DNA from: Bagarius yarrelli
Lineage: Eukaryota; Chordata; Actinopteri; Siluriformes; Sisoridae
DNA length: 64,000 nucleotides
Assembly: GCA_005784505.1 (NCBI GenBank)
Contig: VCAZ01000123.1
Location: forward strand, 867,237-931,236
Direction of reading: 5' to 3'
The notes beneath the pieces were generated by a model. The model was not told the origin of the DNA and did not search any database. It worked only from the letters and a program-made list of their open reading frames with translations. The translations under genes were made by a program, and so were the position numbers. Positions within the stretch are counted from its first letter, which is position 1. Each line of letters begins with the position of its first letter. Of the stretch, positions 1 to 14,500 are shown one piece after another.

Positions 1-373
1 TAGAAAAGCTGCCGTGAATTCAGGAATACCGTGGAATCCACACGGGACCTCAGAATTACCTCGGAGAATATTCTTACGGAGTTGTGTTTATTGCAATAAT
101 AAAGCTGGAAATTAATGATTAAACCTTATATTTAAGACCAAGGACTGAATTTAGGCAAGTTTAAATGTAGACCGAGTTTTACATTTTTAGTCTTGGTTTT
201 AAATGAAGCATGACCAGATTGGGTTATACCTCATTATGACCACAAGAGGGCAATCTGGCCTGATAAATTGGGGTTTCCCAGCGATGACCTCACATCTGTC
301 TGTACTGTGGATGAAGAGGGCACGCAGATAATTCATATAAATGTTGTCCCTTGTTTCAGCTCTCATGGCTCAC
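1..373. other. gramd1b: gramd1b intron, left edge
   Basis: I see no further gramd1b exon, repeat or other gene here, only AT-rich intron sequence downstream of the last visible exon. Confidence 0.7.
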
Positions 374-516
374 CTGAGTCGGCACTTGTTCTTAGCCACC
401 CTGGTGAGCATGTAGCGGTTGAGCGTGTAGAAATAATCGTGATAGGGGACATCATGAGTGATCACCTCGGCGTCAATGATGTAACACTCGCTCTCCTGAC
501 TGGCTTTGTACAGAGT
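374..516 (-). CDS. gramd1b: gramd1b exon 14, VASt domain, last exon in the window
   Basis: Encodes TLYKASQESECYIIDAEVIT, HDVPYHDYFYTLNRYMLTRV, AKNKCRL plus AG of an Arg codon. The acceptor is TTTCAG|ACT and the donor is AG|GTGAGC in phase 2. The next expected residues (family VSTELRYRKQPWGLVK) are not found in 1-373, so the next exon lies outside the window. Confidence 0.95.
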
Positions 517-3500
517 CTGAAACAAAAAAAAAGTTGGATTAATAAAAAAAAAATAATAATTATCCCTCTTATTATCCTGGACATATTTTTTGGCTAGATT
601 TTCATCCCACCGTCAGAAGTCTTATTTTGGCTTCTATTTCCTATAATTTGTATTTCTAAGATTACCTGGGTCTCATTGACCGTGGCGGTTTTTGGAGCCA
701 GGGGGTTGGTGATGGCGATGGTATACATGATCTCCCTGCTCTGGTCTCCCAACTCTTCCTTTTTCCACGGATGATAAACCACATCTGGGGACATGGTCAA
801 ATATCGTTTGTTAATAATACATAAAGAACAGACCTGGAATCGGGTGTCCTTAGCAACAAAACCGCAGAAAATGGACAACGTGCTCACCGGAAAAGCGGCG
901 CAGCTCCAGGAAGTCCCGCATAAACTGCGACTCGGTGAAAAGGAGATTGTACAGTTTGTCTACGCTAAATTTGTAAACCTTGTTGATGTACTGCTTCCCG
1001 TTCAGGTCGGCGTGGAAGGCCTGGACTTCTCCTGTGGAAAAAAAGATGATGCAATTGATAGGCATAGTCGAGTCTTTTCCACTACCTTTTTTGACGAGTC
1101 TTATTTATTTGCAACTGCTTGATAACTTCATCCAGTTCTTCATCTTTAACAAGCACTATATTGTTGGCATTTGTTGGCCCACAGAGCCCACTTTTGAAAC
1201 ACTATCAGCTTACCATCATCGTGAGTTTCTGACGAGTCGCTGAGTTCAGTTGGAAGATCTTCATTGTCATTGAAGTCGAGCGACGGTGAAGGTACAGGAG
1301 CACTCGACAGCTTGTTATCTGGTAAAGGCAGACTTAGAAGCTCGTCAGGAAGACAGCCAGAAAACTCTTCCTCTGGTGGAACGTCATACTAGAACGAAAG
1401 ATCAAGCAGCTTGGTATGATTTATTATTTACTGCTAAATTCCCTGCCAAGAACAGCTGTCATATCTTTATGTTGTTAAAACATTTCTTGGTTGGTATATT
1501 TTTAAACTTTTGGATTGTACAATATTTTCTTGATCAGAAGTGTGGTTCTCACATGGCCAGTGGTTTCGCTGCTGCCTGCTGAAGGGAGGTTATTGCTGGT
1601 AAAGGATTTCTTGGGCAGCTGCGGACTCATGTCCATTTTCACCTCAGGGGTTTTGACGCATGTGTCCTGGGCCTCATTCTCCTCAGGTGGAATCTCCTCA
1701 CAGTACCTGCACCAGGGAGGGGGGCAACAGCTGGAGGTCAAGATTACCAGCTCGAGGGGACAGAGCGGCACTCTCACGTACACAACAGAGGGTTAAAGAT
1801 GAAGGGTGCAGTGGATTGTTCCTCATATTTAATATAGATGTTATGATAACTGGTTGAGAGGATGGTGGACAGGTCAGGCTCTGATCCCAGATGGATGAAT
1901 AGATGGTAGGATGTATGGATAGATAATAGATAGAGTAATGCTAAAAAAAATTGATATAAACATTCTGCAGTCAAAGATGTTCATGGTACCTATGCATGAA
2001 CAGTTGCATCACATGTTTACAAATGTGGGAGGGGGCAAAACTCACCCCATGGTGTTAAAATCATTATCCGGAGGCACATAATCCTCGTCGTCACTTGTTA
2101 AGCCCAACTCGTTCCCGTAGCACTGATGGACAAAGTGCCAAAGCTCCTTCGGACACAATGGCTACCCAGATTTTTTTTTAAAAAAAAGAGAGAAAATAAG
2201 GCACCAACGATGCAAAGAATACTCTGGTAACTGAAAGCAACCGTTATTGTTCTTTCACCGCTGCTGAATGGGGCCAACCTTGTCAAGAAGAGCGTTCTGC
2301 CAGAGACGGAACATCATCATGTAGGTCCGGTCCCGTGCACCAAATGAGGTAAAAAAGTGCTGTGGATAAAAAGATGACCTTTAAGATACGAGTGATGTTT
2401 AAAAAAAGACCTGTCAAGTTTTTGTTCAAACCCATGGTCACCTTCTCATTGTCAGTACAGAGCTGGATGGCATTCGGGATGAGCCGTGCCGTCTTCTCTT
2501 TAGTCATGGAACAGACGTCCTTTAGACGCACCATTAGCTACATCAACAGAGAGTTTGTTAACGAAGTTTCATCTGGTACAAAACAGTAGTTTGCACGAAA
2601 AAACTAAGATAAGATATGAAACAGAAATGAGCACCAGTGTTTCCCAGCGGAAGATGTTGCTGTAGAAGCAAATCCAGTTTTCGGAGAGGTAGAGGCGTCC
2701 CTGTAGGAGAATGTCTCTCTGCAGGGCACAGGAGTAATCTGGCAGGGCAAAGGTCAAAAGACAGAGGTCAATGAATTTTGTTCAGAGGTAATTCAGAATA
2801 AAATATAATCTCTATAGATCACGTTTCTGTTTTTATTATTAGACAAATCAGAATCTGCATCGTCTACGGTTGATGAAGTGTTCTAAACTACAAATAGAGG
2901 CTCTACTCAGACCCGTTTCTGTTTTTCCTAAAAAAACAAAAACATTGGAACCTTTAAGTGGTACCAAAGATGGACAAACCAAAGATGGTCCTTTCTAAAA
3001 CCTTCAAGGAATTTTTGTTTATTCACCTTCTGTAAGCACTTTATCCTGTTTATTCCATGATTGAACCCAGAATGTATTCCAGAAACACTGGTCATGAAGC
3101 AGATGTACCTTGATGATGATCGCATGCCACCATAGGACATAGAACACAGGCATTCACACCACATTCATCTGTGGGCTATTTAAAATTGCCACCTCCATGC
3201 AAACTTCTGTACAAACAGTAATCTGAGCCTTAGGTTCAAATCTGGGACCTGGGAAGCAGGAATGCCCGACACCCCTTGACCCCCGACCTTGATACGCTGA
3301 TTTTTAACAGCACAGATCTGACATTGGTTTGGAATTTGATTCTGATCAGCTCCTCCACTCACCCACAATGAGGCGTTCAGTGTCAGGCAGCTGCTTGAAA
3401 AGTTTCCTAAAGTCCTCATTGCGTTGCTTATATGTGGGGCTTAAAACCTGAGGGATGGAAAGGAGGCACTGAGACAGAGAACCAACGATACAACAGGAAA

Positions 3501-6500
3501 TTGGTTTACCAGAAAAAATGATATATTTTGCTTAAAATTCAACATGGACATTTTGCAGTATGATTATAATAACACCGTGGCACAGGTTGTTTCAATGTTT
3601 TTAAGGATTTAAGCTGCTGAGAATTTACAATGGTTAAAAAAGTCTCCTTTATTGTCATACTTTGCCAGGACATGAGGTGACAGAGGTTCCTTACAGGTTA
3701 CATTTTAAGAAAAATAAAGATTTGCTTAGTTTTGTTTTTTTGTTTTTTTTTAAATGTAACGTACCTTCAGGAAGTCTAGGCTATAGATCATTGGTCTAGT
3801 AAACTTTAGGTGTCCACTGGACTGAAAAGCTTATTTCGTTTGGCCTTCATTTGTCGAAGCCATATTAAAGAGAATTCCTTTTAAATCCATTCTAAGGAAC
3901 GTAATGACACTTTTAGCCTTAACTGATGGACATTACCAGAACTAAAGTGTTGAAACATTGTGCTTTTAACCTGACTAATAGAAAACATCAGAACATACAG
4001 AACTTGCCAAAATAAAAAATAAATGAGTCTGGTTCTGGGGAACGTTCTTTGGTCTTTTAAACGCAGTCTGCATTCTTGAGCGGGTCAGATATTGACAAGC
4101 AACTAGAAAAGACCACAAATTCCACCTTTTCATTGTCTTGCTGATCACTTACTGCTGGAACTCTCTCAAACTCCCATTCCCACCGAGTCCAATAATACTG
4201 AAGTCTTTCCAGGTACTGAACTGTCTCCCAGTCACACAGCCGGTCCATCTCACTCTCCATGCTGACCATTTCTGTCAGTTTAAATAAAGTTCACTAGAGT
4301 TGTCCACTGCAGCTGTTAACCCAGCTGACTTATGGCAGTAATTTCAGAGAGGTCAATGATGGATCTTCCTGGGGGACAATTTATCTAGTTGGTGTATTGA
4401 GAGAAAGCAGAAGTAGTGTTTAGTTCTAAAAACAAAGTTCTCAACCTTTTGGTTACATGCTATATGTCATGATTCAGCATGTGCATCAAGTCCAGGAGTA
4501 GCAGTTCTCTGGAGTGCCTCAGGAAACCACAAGACAACCCAAGAAGCTTAAAATCCTGTAGATAAATCCACTCTGTCCCTTTACAAGAACTTGTTTTAAA
4601 TCCATTTTTTGACAAAAAACCTCTCCTTACCTCTCACCTCTTAATAAGTCTTGCACAGTTTTGCACAGTGATGGCTTTAAACATGTGTCCAACAGAGAAC
4701 ATCTGCTGGGGTAGAAAAAGTCCCTTTAGAAATATTTAAAGTCCGATTCCATAAAAAGAGATGAGGTCAGTCAGTATTCCTTCTACATAAATGAACCAAG
4801 AGAACCCAGCAAAACAACAGCTTTGCAGGATTCCTAGAAAACAACTTTGGAGGGGAAGAGACCGTTTGAGAATGTTTGTGGGCTGAAGAAAAGGGGGATG
4901 TGCACAAGGCTAGACTTAAACCAATCAGGAGGGCAGGAGACTCGAGAGGAGGGGCTGAGGTGGACAAGTTTGTTTTCTGCAGCAGGACTATCACACCTCC
5001 CTTCAGCTTTACTATGATGCCCCTTCATGGACGCCCCCTTTCCAAATCCTTGCAATTTTTCCTGGAACTCCTTGTTATCTGCTGACTTCTGGAACACCGA
5101 AATCTCCTTGACAGAGGTTGAAAACAATCCAACCGCCGTACCCCTCCAATGCTTCCTGCCCAAACCACCACCAAAGTCCCTCAGTTTTCCTTTCAATAAC
5201 ATCGCCCCAGATGAATTCATTTTACAAAAAAAGTGTCCCAAGTAACAGCAACCTTGAACATCTGGAGGCGTGGGACTGCTCACACATACACAGGTCCTTT
5301 TGTGCGGCAGTTTGGGGTTAAATCAGGAAGAACAGGGTATGAACTATCCCTTCGTTAAGCATAAACATTGTAGTTTCCCCTCGCACTTCCTCTGAAAGGT
5401 CAATGAACTCTAGTAAACTCCTCTCAAAGAAGAATGGGTCTGGAGGCGGTTCATGCCAAAGAGTTGCATTTCCCTTCGATTGCGTCTCTGTCTCTCTTTC
5501 TTTTTCTCTCCCACTTTCTCAGAGGTGAATGAACTCTAGTAAGCCTTGCTTCAACAGAAAAAGCTCTGGGTGAGATTTATGCAAAAGATCACAACCCTCC
5601 CTTGTGTACTTTCTTCTTCCTTCGTCGCTTGTCTGAACTGCTCAAAGTCTGCACTTGCTATCAGGTCTAAAAATGAAAGGGGCTTTCTTGTGTCCCTAAA
5701 TGACAAAACTGCTGGTCATCCAGTAACCCCCCCAGCGCCCCCAATTACAAGTTTAATACCGGGATTTAAAGGGAATTACAATTTCTTCTCCAACAAAAAA
5801 CGTCTGCCAGCAAGACTCAAAACTGACCGATCTTTTAGCTGAGCTCTGCTAAATCTGTTCCATGGCCATCTGGATGTCTGACCAGTTCCAAAGGTTCTAT
5901 TGGCCAAATTTTATGAGTTCAAAAAATCTGAACGAATAAATCCTTTCTTGGAATCACAGACGGTGTAGATGCCTTCAGGCGTCTTTGAACAGGAAAAACA
6001 CAATGGAAAATAAAGCAGCATTATACACTCAGGAAAAGAATTATATCACCAGAGGATTATACGACTGGTTAAGCTGGTACTAAAACTGAGTGTTTACTAT
6101 TGTCCTTCTTTTAACAAACTATTGTCTTACTAAATTCTGCAAAAATATAAATATATATATACACACACACACACAATCTTGATGACATGCAGTTACTCCG
6201 AGCTGTTATGATCTGTAGAGCAACACCACCTGGGGCATATTTTTCTCAGCAAAAAATGTTCTCTAAGCACTCATTAGTCAAACTGGACTTCTCTGTGAAC
6301 GTTATAACCCCAAACATTGGGTGATCGGGTTCATCTAAGTTCAGAACAACTTGATGATAATTTAGATTTTGACTGTTCCGAGCTAAAACATATGCACAGG
6401 AAAAAAGGCGCTAAAATCAAAATGGTGATAAAATCCTTGTGGCCAGAGGTGCTAATGAGCGACCCTTGCCCCAATGAGTGTAATAATTAAATATATAAAT

Positions 6501-7930
6501 CATAAAAACTGTTTTTATGAACAGTTAGAAAGAGAAAATTGAAATGTAGAGCACTATTGTGTGTTTACACCCTAGAATTTAGGCTATTTAACTTTTTTAT
6601 GGATGTTTCTGAATGGTGTGGCGATGCTTTGCCTGGGTTGGGGGGGGGGGTTCCTTAACAATAATCTCACTTAGGGTGCCTACAAGTTTTTAGACTTTAT
6701 TTAGTCTAAAAACACTGTTTGGTCCGACTAGTCCAGTTTTATGTTTATGTCTTTAAGCAATACATTTATTTAGTTTATTCTCACATTCACGGTTTGTTTT
6801 TTTTAAAGGTTTTTTCCAGTAAATAAGGTTTACAATTTTACAAATCTAAAAATACAATCAACAAATATACACAAGTTTTACTGAAGCAGATACTATAACA
6901 ATACTGCAATTTATTATCTTACATTATATTTAAGACGTTTCTGTAAACGCACAGTTCATTCATTTTTACTTTCATGTATTTCTTTTTATCTATTATATAT
7001 ATTCTGCTACAACTATATTCTTTATCTTATTTGTACATTTAGTGCCACAGTTCTGTCATTTTTACAATAAAATTCAATCTGTACAAAAAAACTAACAAAA
7101 AACATGCCCAAAAAAACAAAATATAAAAAAAAATTAAGCTTAGACTTAACAGATTTAACTGTATTTGTAAAGTAACTCATCAGAAAAGAGAAAGAGTGTG
7201 TGACTTACGTTGTACCAGCTTTGACTTTTCTGTCGTTTGGACGTCACAGGAGTGTAAACGAAAAAAGAAAAAAGAAAAAAGAGAGAAACACAACATGGAG
7301 ATCAGACAGAGTTATTGATCAGATTAATGGACACGCTGACGCTTCATCTACGCCTCGTTGAACCCCCTGCTTACACCCGATTTCAGGCTCCAGATGTTTA
7401 GAGCAGAGGTAAACATGCAGATATTCAGGCAGTAGAGGGCAGCGTTGCCATGTGACCGAACAGGACAGGTCAGGATAGAAAACCTCCAGCATTCCGCTTT
7501 ATATAATAACTAAATAAAACTCAATAAACTCACACCCAAAGTAATAAACGTATATAATTTAGTGCAAACATACAACTTTAATTATGTGTTATATTTATAT
7601 TGACGTGATCTTAAGTTAAACTGCATTATATTAATCAATAAGAGCGGGAAATGGACTATTAATTAATTAGGAATTCAATCAGTAGCTACTATTGCAAATA
7701 ATAATCTGTTCTAATTATATCTCCTAATTAATCGCGTTCAATCATAAACTAATTTGATTAAAGTTATGAAGGGTCCGGCTCCTCCCCCACCTCCTATTTA
7801 CTTCCTCATTCACGCCGCACTTTAACCCTGAGTGAACTGCAGCTGGAAGATCTGGGATGTTTGTCTGTCGTTGTGGCTGCTTAAATATTTATGAGCGCAA
7901 TGATGATGATGATGATGAGGATAATGATAG

Positions 7931-7966
<36 letters not shown>

Positions 7967-9949
7967 CGGTGTGTATTTATTTCATATGAATTCAATCTCT
8001 CACTGCAGTGTTTTTTAGTTAGTTTTATTGCTATGAAGTTGTATAGATTTTTTTTTTCCACCAATAATGACAATAATAATAACAATAATAATAATAAAAA
8101 TCTACCCTAACTCATATCTCGCTTTTGACCAAATTTGCTGAAATAAACATTGTGAAAATATTTTACATTATTTATTATTATTATTAATATTTTTATTATT
8201 GTTTTGTAACGTGACGAACACCTTTCGGTGTATTAAACCTTAAAAGGTATTAAACCTTTTAATGAACAGTAAAGGTCACATGACCCTCTGATTTTTTGTA
8301 ATATAAAAACTAGAGGTTTTAGGCGATAGAAGTGGGGCAGGGTGGCTCAAATGGTTAAGGTGCTGAGTTAATCTGAAGACCAGAAACACCTGGGTTCAAG
8401 CCCCACCTCCGGCAAGTCAACCACTGTTGGGTCCTTGAGCAAGACCCTTAACCCCTCCTGCTCCAGGGGCGCTGTATCATAGCTGACCCTGCGCTCTGAC
8501 CCCCAACTTACTAAGATGGGATATGCGAAAAATGCATTTTAGGGGGCAGTGGTGGCTCAAATGGTTAAGGTGCTGAGTTGCTGATCTGAAGACCAGAAAC
8601 ACCTGGGTTCAAGCCCCACCATTGTTGGGTTCTTTGAGCAAGACCCTTAACCCTTCCTGCTCCAGGGGCGCTGTATCATAGCTGACCCTGCGCTCTGACC
8701 CCAACTTACTAAGATGGGATATGCGAAAAAAAAAAGCATTTCATTGGCTCTGTACATGTACCTTGCACAATGAATTGAATATATTGGGGGGGCAGGGTGG
8801 CTCAAATGGTTAAGGTGCTGAGTTTGTTAATCTGAAAACCAGAAAAACACCTGGGTTCAAGCCCCACCTCCGGCAAGTCAACCACTGTTGGGTCCTTGAG
8901 CAAGACCCTTAAACCCCTCCTGCTCCAGGGGCGCTGTATCATAGCTGACCCTGTGCTCTGACCCCAACTTACTAAGATGGGATATGCGAAAAATGCATTT
9001 CATTGGCTTTGTACATGTACCTTACACAATGACAATGAATTGAATATACTTACTATATACATACTTAGAAGGTTAAATATAAACAGGGTTTTGGTAAAAA
9101 AAACCAAAAACTTATTATTGGGTAAAATGTGGAAAATCTATATAGAGTATAAATTAATTTATCAAATTTGGATTAAAAGTAATTTTAGGTATTTAATTAA
9201 ATGTAAATGCATTTGCATACAAAGGGTTAATGCACAGGAGAGACAAACATTAATGACATCACACACACACACACACACGTGAAGTGAAGAAAGGAGCAGT
9301 AAAGTGAGATGCTTACTCTGGACAGTCTCTTGTGTGTCTAGCATGCATGAAGGGAAAAAAAAGAAAAAATCGTAACACTGAAAACGACGGCGTTCCACAA
9401 GATCCAAACACGTCGACAAAAAACGAATAACACAAACACAAACACACACCGGCTTTAACTCCTTATCCGCCGACACATGCTGGGAGCTGATTGGCTGAGA
9501 GACTCAACGCTGGTATGTCTGGACTGAAAAAGACCAATCAGCAGCGAGCGTGTGATGTTCAGTAAGGACCGCCCCTTTTTTGTTCTAAGGTCATGTTTAT
9601 GGTTTACACAGAAATTTATTACAAAAAAAAACAAGTACAATATTTTACAAAAAAAATACAAGTAATTAACATTTTTTAAGTGTGTGTTGGTAGAACAGAG
9701 AGAACATGATGTAATGGAGTGTTGATGATGATGAGGATGATGATGATGAAGACGACAACAGATTGTAAATTAAAGACTGAATCTTTTGTGTTCTTTAATT
9801 AAAGGTGTGTGCGTGTGAGCATATTTATGTATGTGTATATTGTGTGTGTGTGTGTGTGTGTGTATATATACTGTCTGTATGTAGCTATGCTCCCCCAGTG
9901 CATGTGTTTGTATCTATTGTGTATTGTATGTGTGTGTTTATTGTCTGTC

Positions 9950-9985
<36 letters not shown>

Positions 9986-10933
9986 TAACACTCACTTTAG
10001 AGTTCTTGTTTCCGGTGCGGGTGCCGTGCACTGATTGGCTGTAGGGTCGCTGGCCGCTCTGTTCTGGAGTGGAGGGTGATTTTTCGGACGAGTGCTCGGA
10101 GCTCTTCTCCACCATGTTCTCTCCATCTGCACTGGGAGGAAGCGGAGAGCGAGAGCGCTTGCGGAGGACAGGGGAACAAGTGGGAGTGCTCCGGTTCGAG
10201 TTACTCGCAGTGCTGCAGCAGACAGACAGACAGACAGACAGAGCAGAAATACATGTTTAAGTCATAGGGTTGACGTAATGTCTCCGCCATGTTGCCTCGT
10301 TCCCTCCGTCACAGTCGTGATGTACCGGGCAGGGCGATGTCTCTGAGGTGGACGGGTGTCATTATACATACGCATTTTACACTGAATGACAAAAAAAATA
10401 TGGCCACAAAAAAGTGCAATATGCATGAAATGCATTACCTTATATGGAGTTTTGTGGGCGTGGCTAATGTAACTCAGCCCCTGGATCAACATGACAAGGA
10501 ATTACTGTAGATCTGCCCTACTGTCCCTCTCGCCCTCTCCCTGCATCCCTCCCTGTCCTCTTTATACGCTCCGCCCGTCCTCTCCCTGGGTCCCTCCCCG
10601 TCCTTTCCCTGCGGCCCATCCCGTCCTCTCCCTGGGTCCCTCCACGTCCTCTCCCTGGGTCCCTCCACGGTCCCTCCACGTCCTCTCCCTGGGTCCCTCC
10701 ACGTCCTCTCCCTGCCCGCCACGGCCCACCCCCGTCCTTTCCCTGCGGCCCATCCCGTCCTCTCCCGCCGTCTCTCTTTCTCTCAGTGGAGAGTCTCTCA
10801 GCGTAACGTGAGCTTCCTGTAACGTTAGATTTAAGGACAGATTCAACGTCTCAATTCCGATCGAACGGAAAGATGCTGAAACGACGAGTCACACTCACAC
10901 GACTGAAACCCAAGTACAATAACCAAACCGTGA

Positions 10934-10970
<37 letters not shown>

Positions 10971-11508
10971 AAATACAAATAATTTATTAGTCATTATTTT
11001 TATATCTTCTCTCAACTGAGACTCAATACGTTTATTAAACGTTCGTCAGCGTTTTTGAATTTTACTGAAACGAAATCGTAACTTAAATGAGAAGTTCATA
11101 GTTACAACCTATTTACAGCTTCTAACCTAATAATAATTATAATAATAATAATAATAAAAATAATAATTCATTAACCTTTAGAAACAAAACAAAACGAAAT
11201 AAATCAGAAATTAAAACGATCAAATTTAAACAAATTAGAAAAAAGAAAAAAGTGTGAAATTAGAACAAAAATAATAAAATAGAAAAGAACTAAATTATAT
11301 ATTAAGTTAGTTAGTTAATAATAAATGTTTTCAAAAGCTTTTTAAAAAAAATATTTCATTTGAAATTGTTTAATCTGAACTGGAAATAAAAAAAAAAAAA
11401 AAGATCTAATTTTTACAAACTCAATAATTGTGATATTATTTGTATAGAAATTTACATAAAATGCTGCTTAAACAAAAGTCAGAATGTAAAACTTTGAAAT
11501 TAGGACCC

Positions 11509-11557
<49 letters not shown>

Positions 11558-14500
11558 TCTTTAAATGAACAATAAAGTTCTTAACTAAAACTAAATGCAG
11601 CTCAAGCCATAAACACAAAAAAACACAAATTAGAAATGAAAATTTGATCAAATTTAACCAAATCTAACACAAAAAATAAAAAATTAGGACAATATAACAA
11701 GACTGAAAATAACTAAACGGTATATTAAGTTTAGTTTATTTAATAATGTTTCCAAATGATTTATCTTTATTAACAAACTCAATGTTAATATTTTTTTATA
11801 AAAATTCTTACATAAAATTCTGATGAAAAAAAATGAGATGAATAATAATCTTTCATTTCATTTCCTTATTTTAATATTATTATTTTTATTGTCAATTACT
11901 GCTGATGTTTTTTGTTTTATTTATTTACTTATTTTAAAAACTCTCAAATCTTATTAGTTTACACACTCGACACAAGCGGCTGATTCTCAACGCAAACAGC
12001 TCTGATCTTCAGCTCAGCGATTTGATCACCGTTTATAGGTTCAGCACAAACAGGACAAAGCCAATAAAATTCATTATTTTAATGTATAATTTCCAGCTGC
12101 ACCAGCAACCCTAATCAATCATTAAAAACCAATGGAATGATGAGTCTTAATCCTGATATTAACAAATTAATCCTGAACTCGACGCGACCTGTCACACACT
12201 CACGTTACAGTAACACACGCATTAATATCAGACCCGCTGCTGCTCCGGTAACCTCGCGACCCCGAACCCCAACCCCAACCCTGGTGAGATGCTGCACCAC
12301 AAACAAGGCGAGAAATGTGAGGAGGGGGGGAAAAAAGTGTCAATGCTAACAGGGACGCGAGAATCGCTAAGATTAAGGAGATGCGGACAAACCTGGAAGC
12401 CATGAGCGGAAAATCTCCCTGCTTCATTCATCCGGCGAGAGGAGGATGGGGTGATGGAGGGAGGAGGGGGAGGAGCTGTGCTGTCTCACACAAGCTTGCT
12501 CATTTCAGCTGCTTCACAGAGTCAGGCTCATCGTTCTCTCCTCCTCTCTCCATCTTCCTCTTTTTCTCTCCCTCTATCCCATCCTGCGACTTTTTCACTG
12601 CAATCGTTACTGAGGTTTATGAATAAAGCCGCCGATATCAACAGTAGTGTTTAACCCTCCCTCCTTCTCCTGCACCTTCTTTTCTCTCCATCATCTCAAA
12701 TATCTCCATTATTACATTCTCTTTTATGCCATCTTCACCGTCTTCTCCATGTTCCCATGTCCATCATCCCATGTCCATCCCCTCGCCTCCACCTTAATCA
12801 TCTCCTTCACCATCTTAATCATTTCCTCTATCATCTCCATCATTCCTTCATAACAATCTACTCCTGCATTACCTCCATCACCTCATCGTCCCCTTTATCA
12901 TGTCCTCCTCCACCATCTACTTGATCTTATCACCATATCATCTCCATCATCTTGTGTATGATGGAGACCCAAGCTCATCTGGCAGCCTGAAAAAAAAATC
13001 TTTGGTACAGAAAAAGAAATCGAACTCAAAAGAGGAAGTGAGTACAGCCTACCCACGCTCGATTGTTCCCACAGGACTGGAGAACTGAGGAAAGTCAAGG
13101 TCAGGTTTCCTCCATGTCAGGAGTCTCTGATGCGCCTCGTTTGGATTACACGCTTGTGCTGCATAAAATGTTTTTTTTTAACCCTTTATATTTATAACGT
13201 TAGTTAAGCCTAGGTAGGCTGCCTAGGTAGGCTACGTTTATCATATGCCTTTTGGATGCAGAGTCAGCTGCCATTGTTTCAAGCTCCCGCAAGCCCCGCC
13301 CACTTTCCGGCTATGCAAAGCTGTCCTAGAATCAAGTGGGCATCCAACATATGGGGTGCATCTCCCAGGTAAATCAAGTGCACTTGTTAGCTATATTTGA
13401 AACACAGCTACAGTAGCAGGGCAGTACGGCTGTAGGACATTATGATGCACAATTAGGCAAATCTTCCAATTATAACGAGCCCTGGGGGGGTAATCTTAAT
13501 TAACCTCAAGGAACCTTTAAAGATGCCTTCAGCGTGTATTAGTTCACACGGCAAGGGAGATATTATAACAATGCTAATTATGAATATTAATTTGCATTTA
13601 ATATCTAGCCTTTGAATCTAGCCGCTCTTTTAAAGATTCTTGAAAAATGTATAAACCAAAACTTCTAAAAGAATTTTTAAGACAGCTCTCAATAAGATTC
13701 ACCCACCGAGGAACCTTCGAGGAACCCTTATCCCTTTCTGGAAAGCGAGATCTTCTGCGAGAGTGATGCGTTTATAATGCTAAAGTTCCTTCTGGCCCTC
13801 AGGCAAGTGGAAACATCAGGGGAACACCAGTGCAGGATCGGATGCTTCTGAAACGTTCTCGCTGATGCATCCACACACCACCGCAGGATGCAACCGGAGA
13901 ACAACAGGAACGTCAGGCACCGCCCACACACCCCGATTTACTGCATACCGCGCTAGGATGTGCTCATAATGCGGACATTCAACGTGAAATCCTTCGACGA
14001 CGTAGCCTTCCGATTGTGATACTAATTAATCAACCATTAATTACCCACTAACCGTTAAAGAACGTTTAAATGTACCAACAGGATATAACGCTTCTTTACA
14101 AAGCTGGATGTCAGGTTATGGCCAGCTATAATTAAAAATAGATTATGACTGTTATGGCTAGGTCAGGACCTCGTAATGTCAGGTTATGTCAACTATGAAT
14201 TTGTTTCATGAAAGTCTAATTATTTCTCAAGTTATTAAAAAGCTACCTGAGGTTATAATAAGTTATCAGATGTTATGACAGGTTATAATAAGATACCTGA
14301 TGTTATGACATTAGAATATCCAAGATTATAACCGGTTATAATAAACGATCTGATGTTATGACAGCTTATAATAAGCTTTTAAATATTATGACGGGTCATA
14401 ATGAGCTATCTAAGGTTATAAAAGTATATGATAAAATTAAGATTATGACAGGTTATAATAAATTACCAGATGTGACATTATATTAAGATATCTAAGGGTA

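Larger units (their letters stand above)
7230..9995. other. gramd1b: gramd1b intron between exons 3 and 4
   Basis: It carries GT and GAT microsatellites, three adjacent SINE copies (8333-9047) and a CA run (9260-9278). No further exon was found. Confidence 0.7.

Noticed and set aside
8333..9047. A functional tRNA gene from the A and B boxes
   Set aside because: The cloverleaf cannot be completed and each copy is followed by a SINE body and tail.
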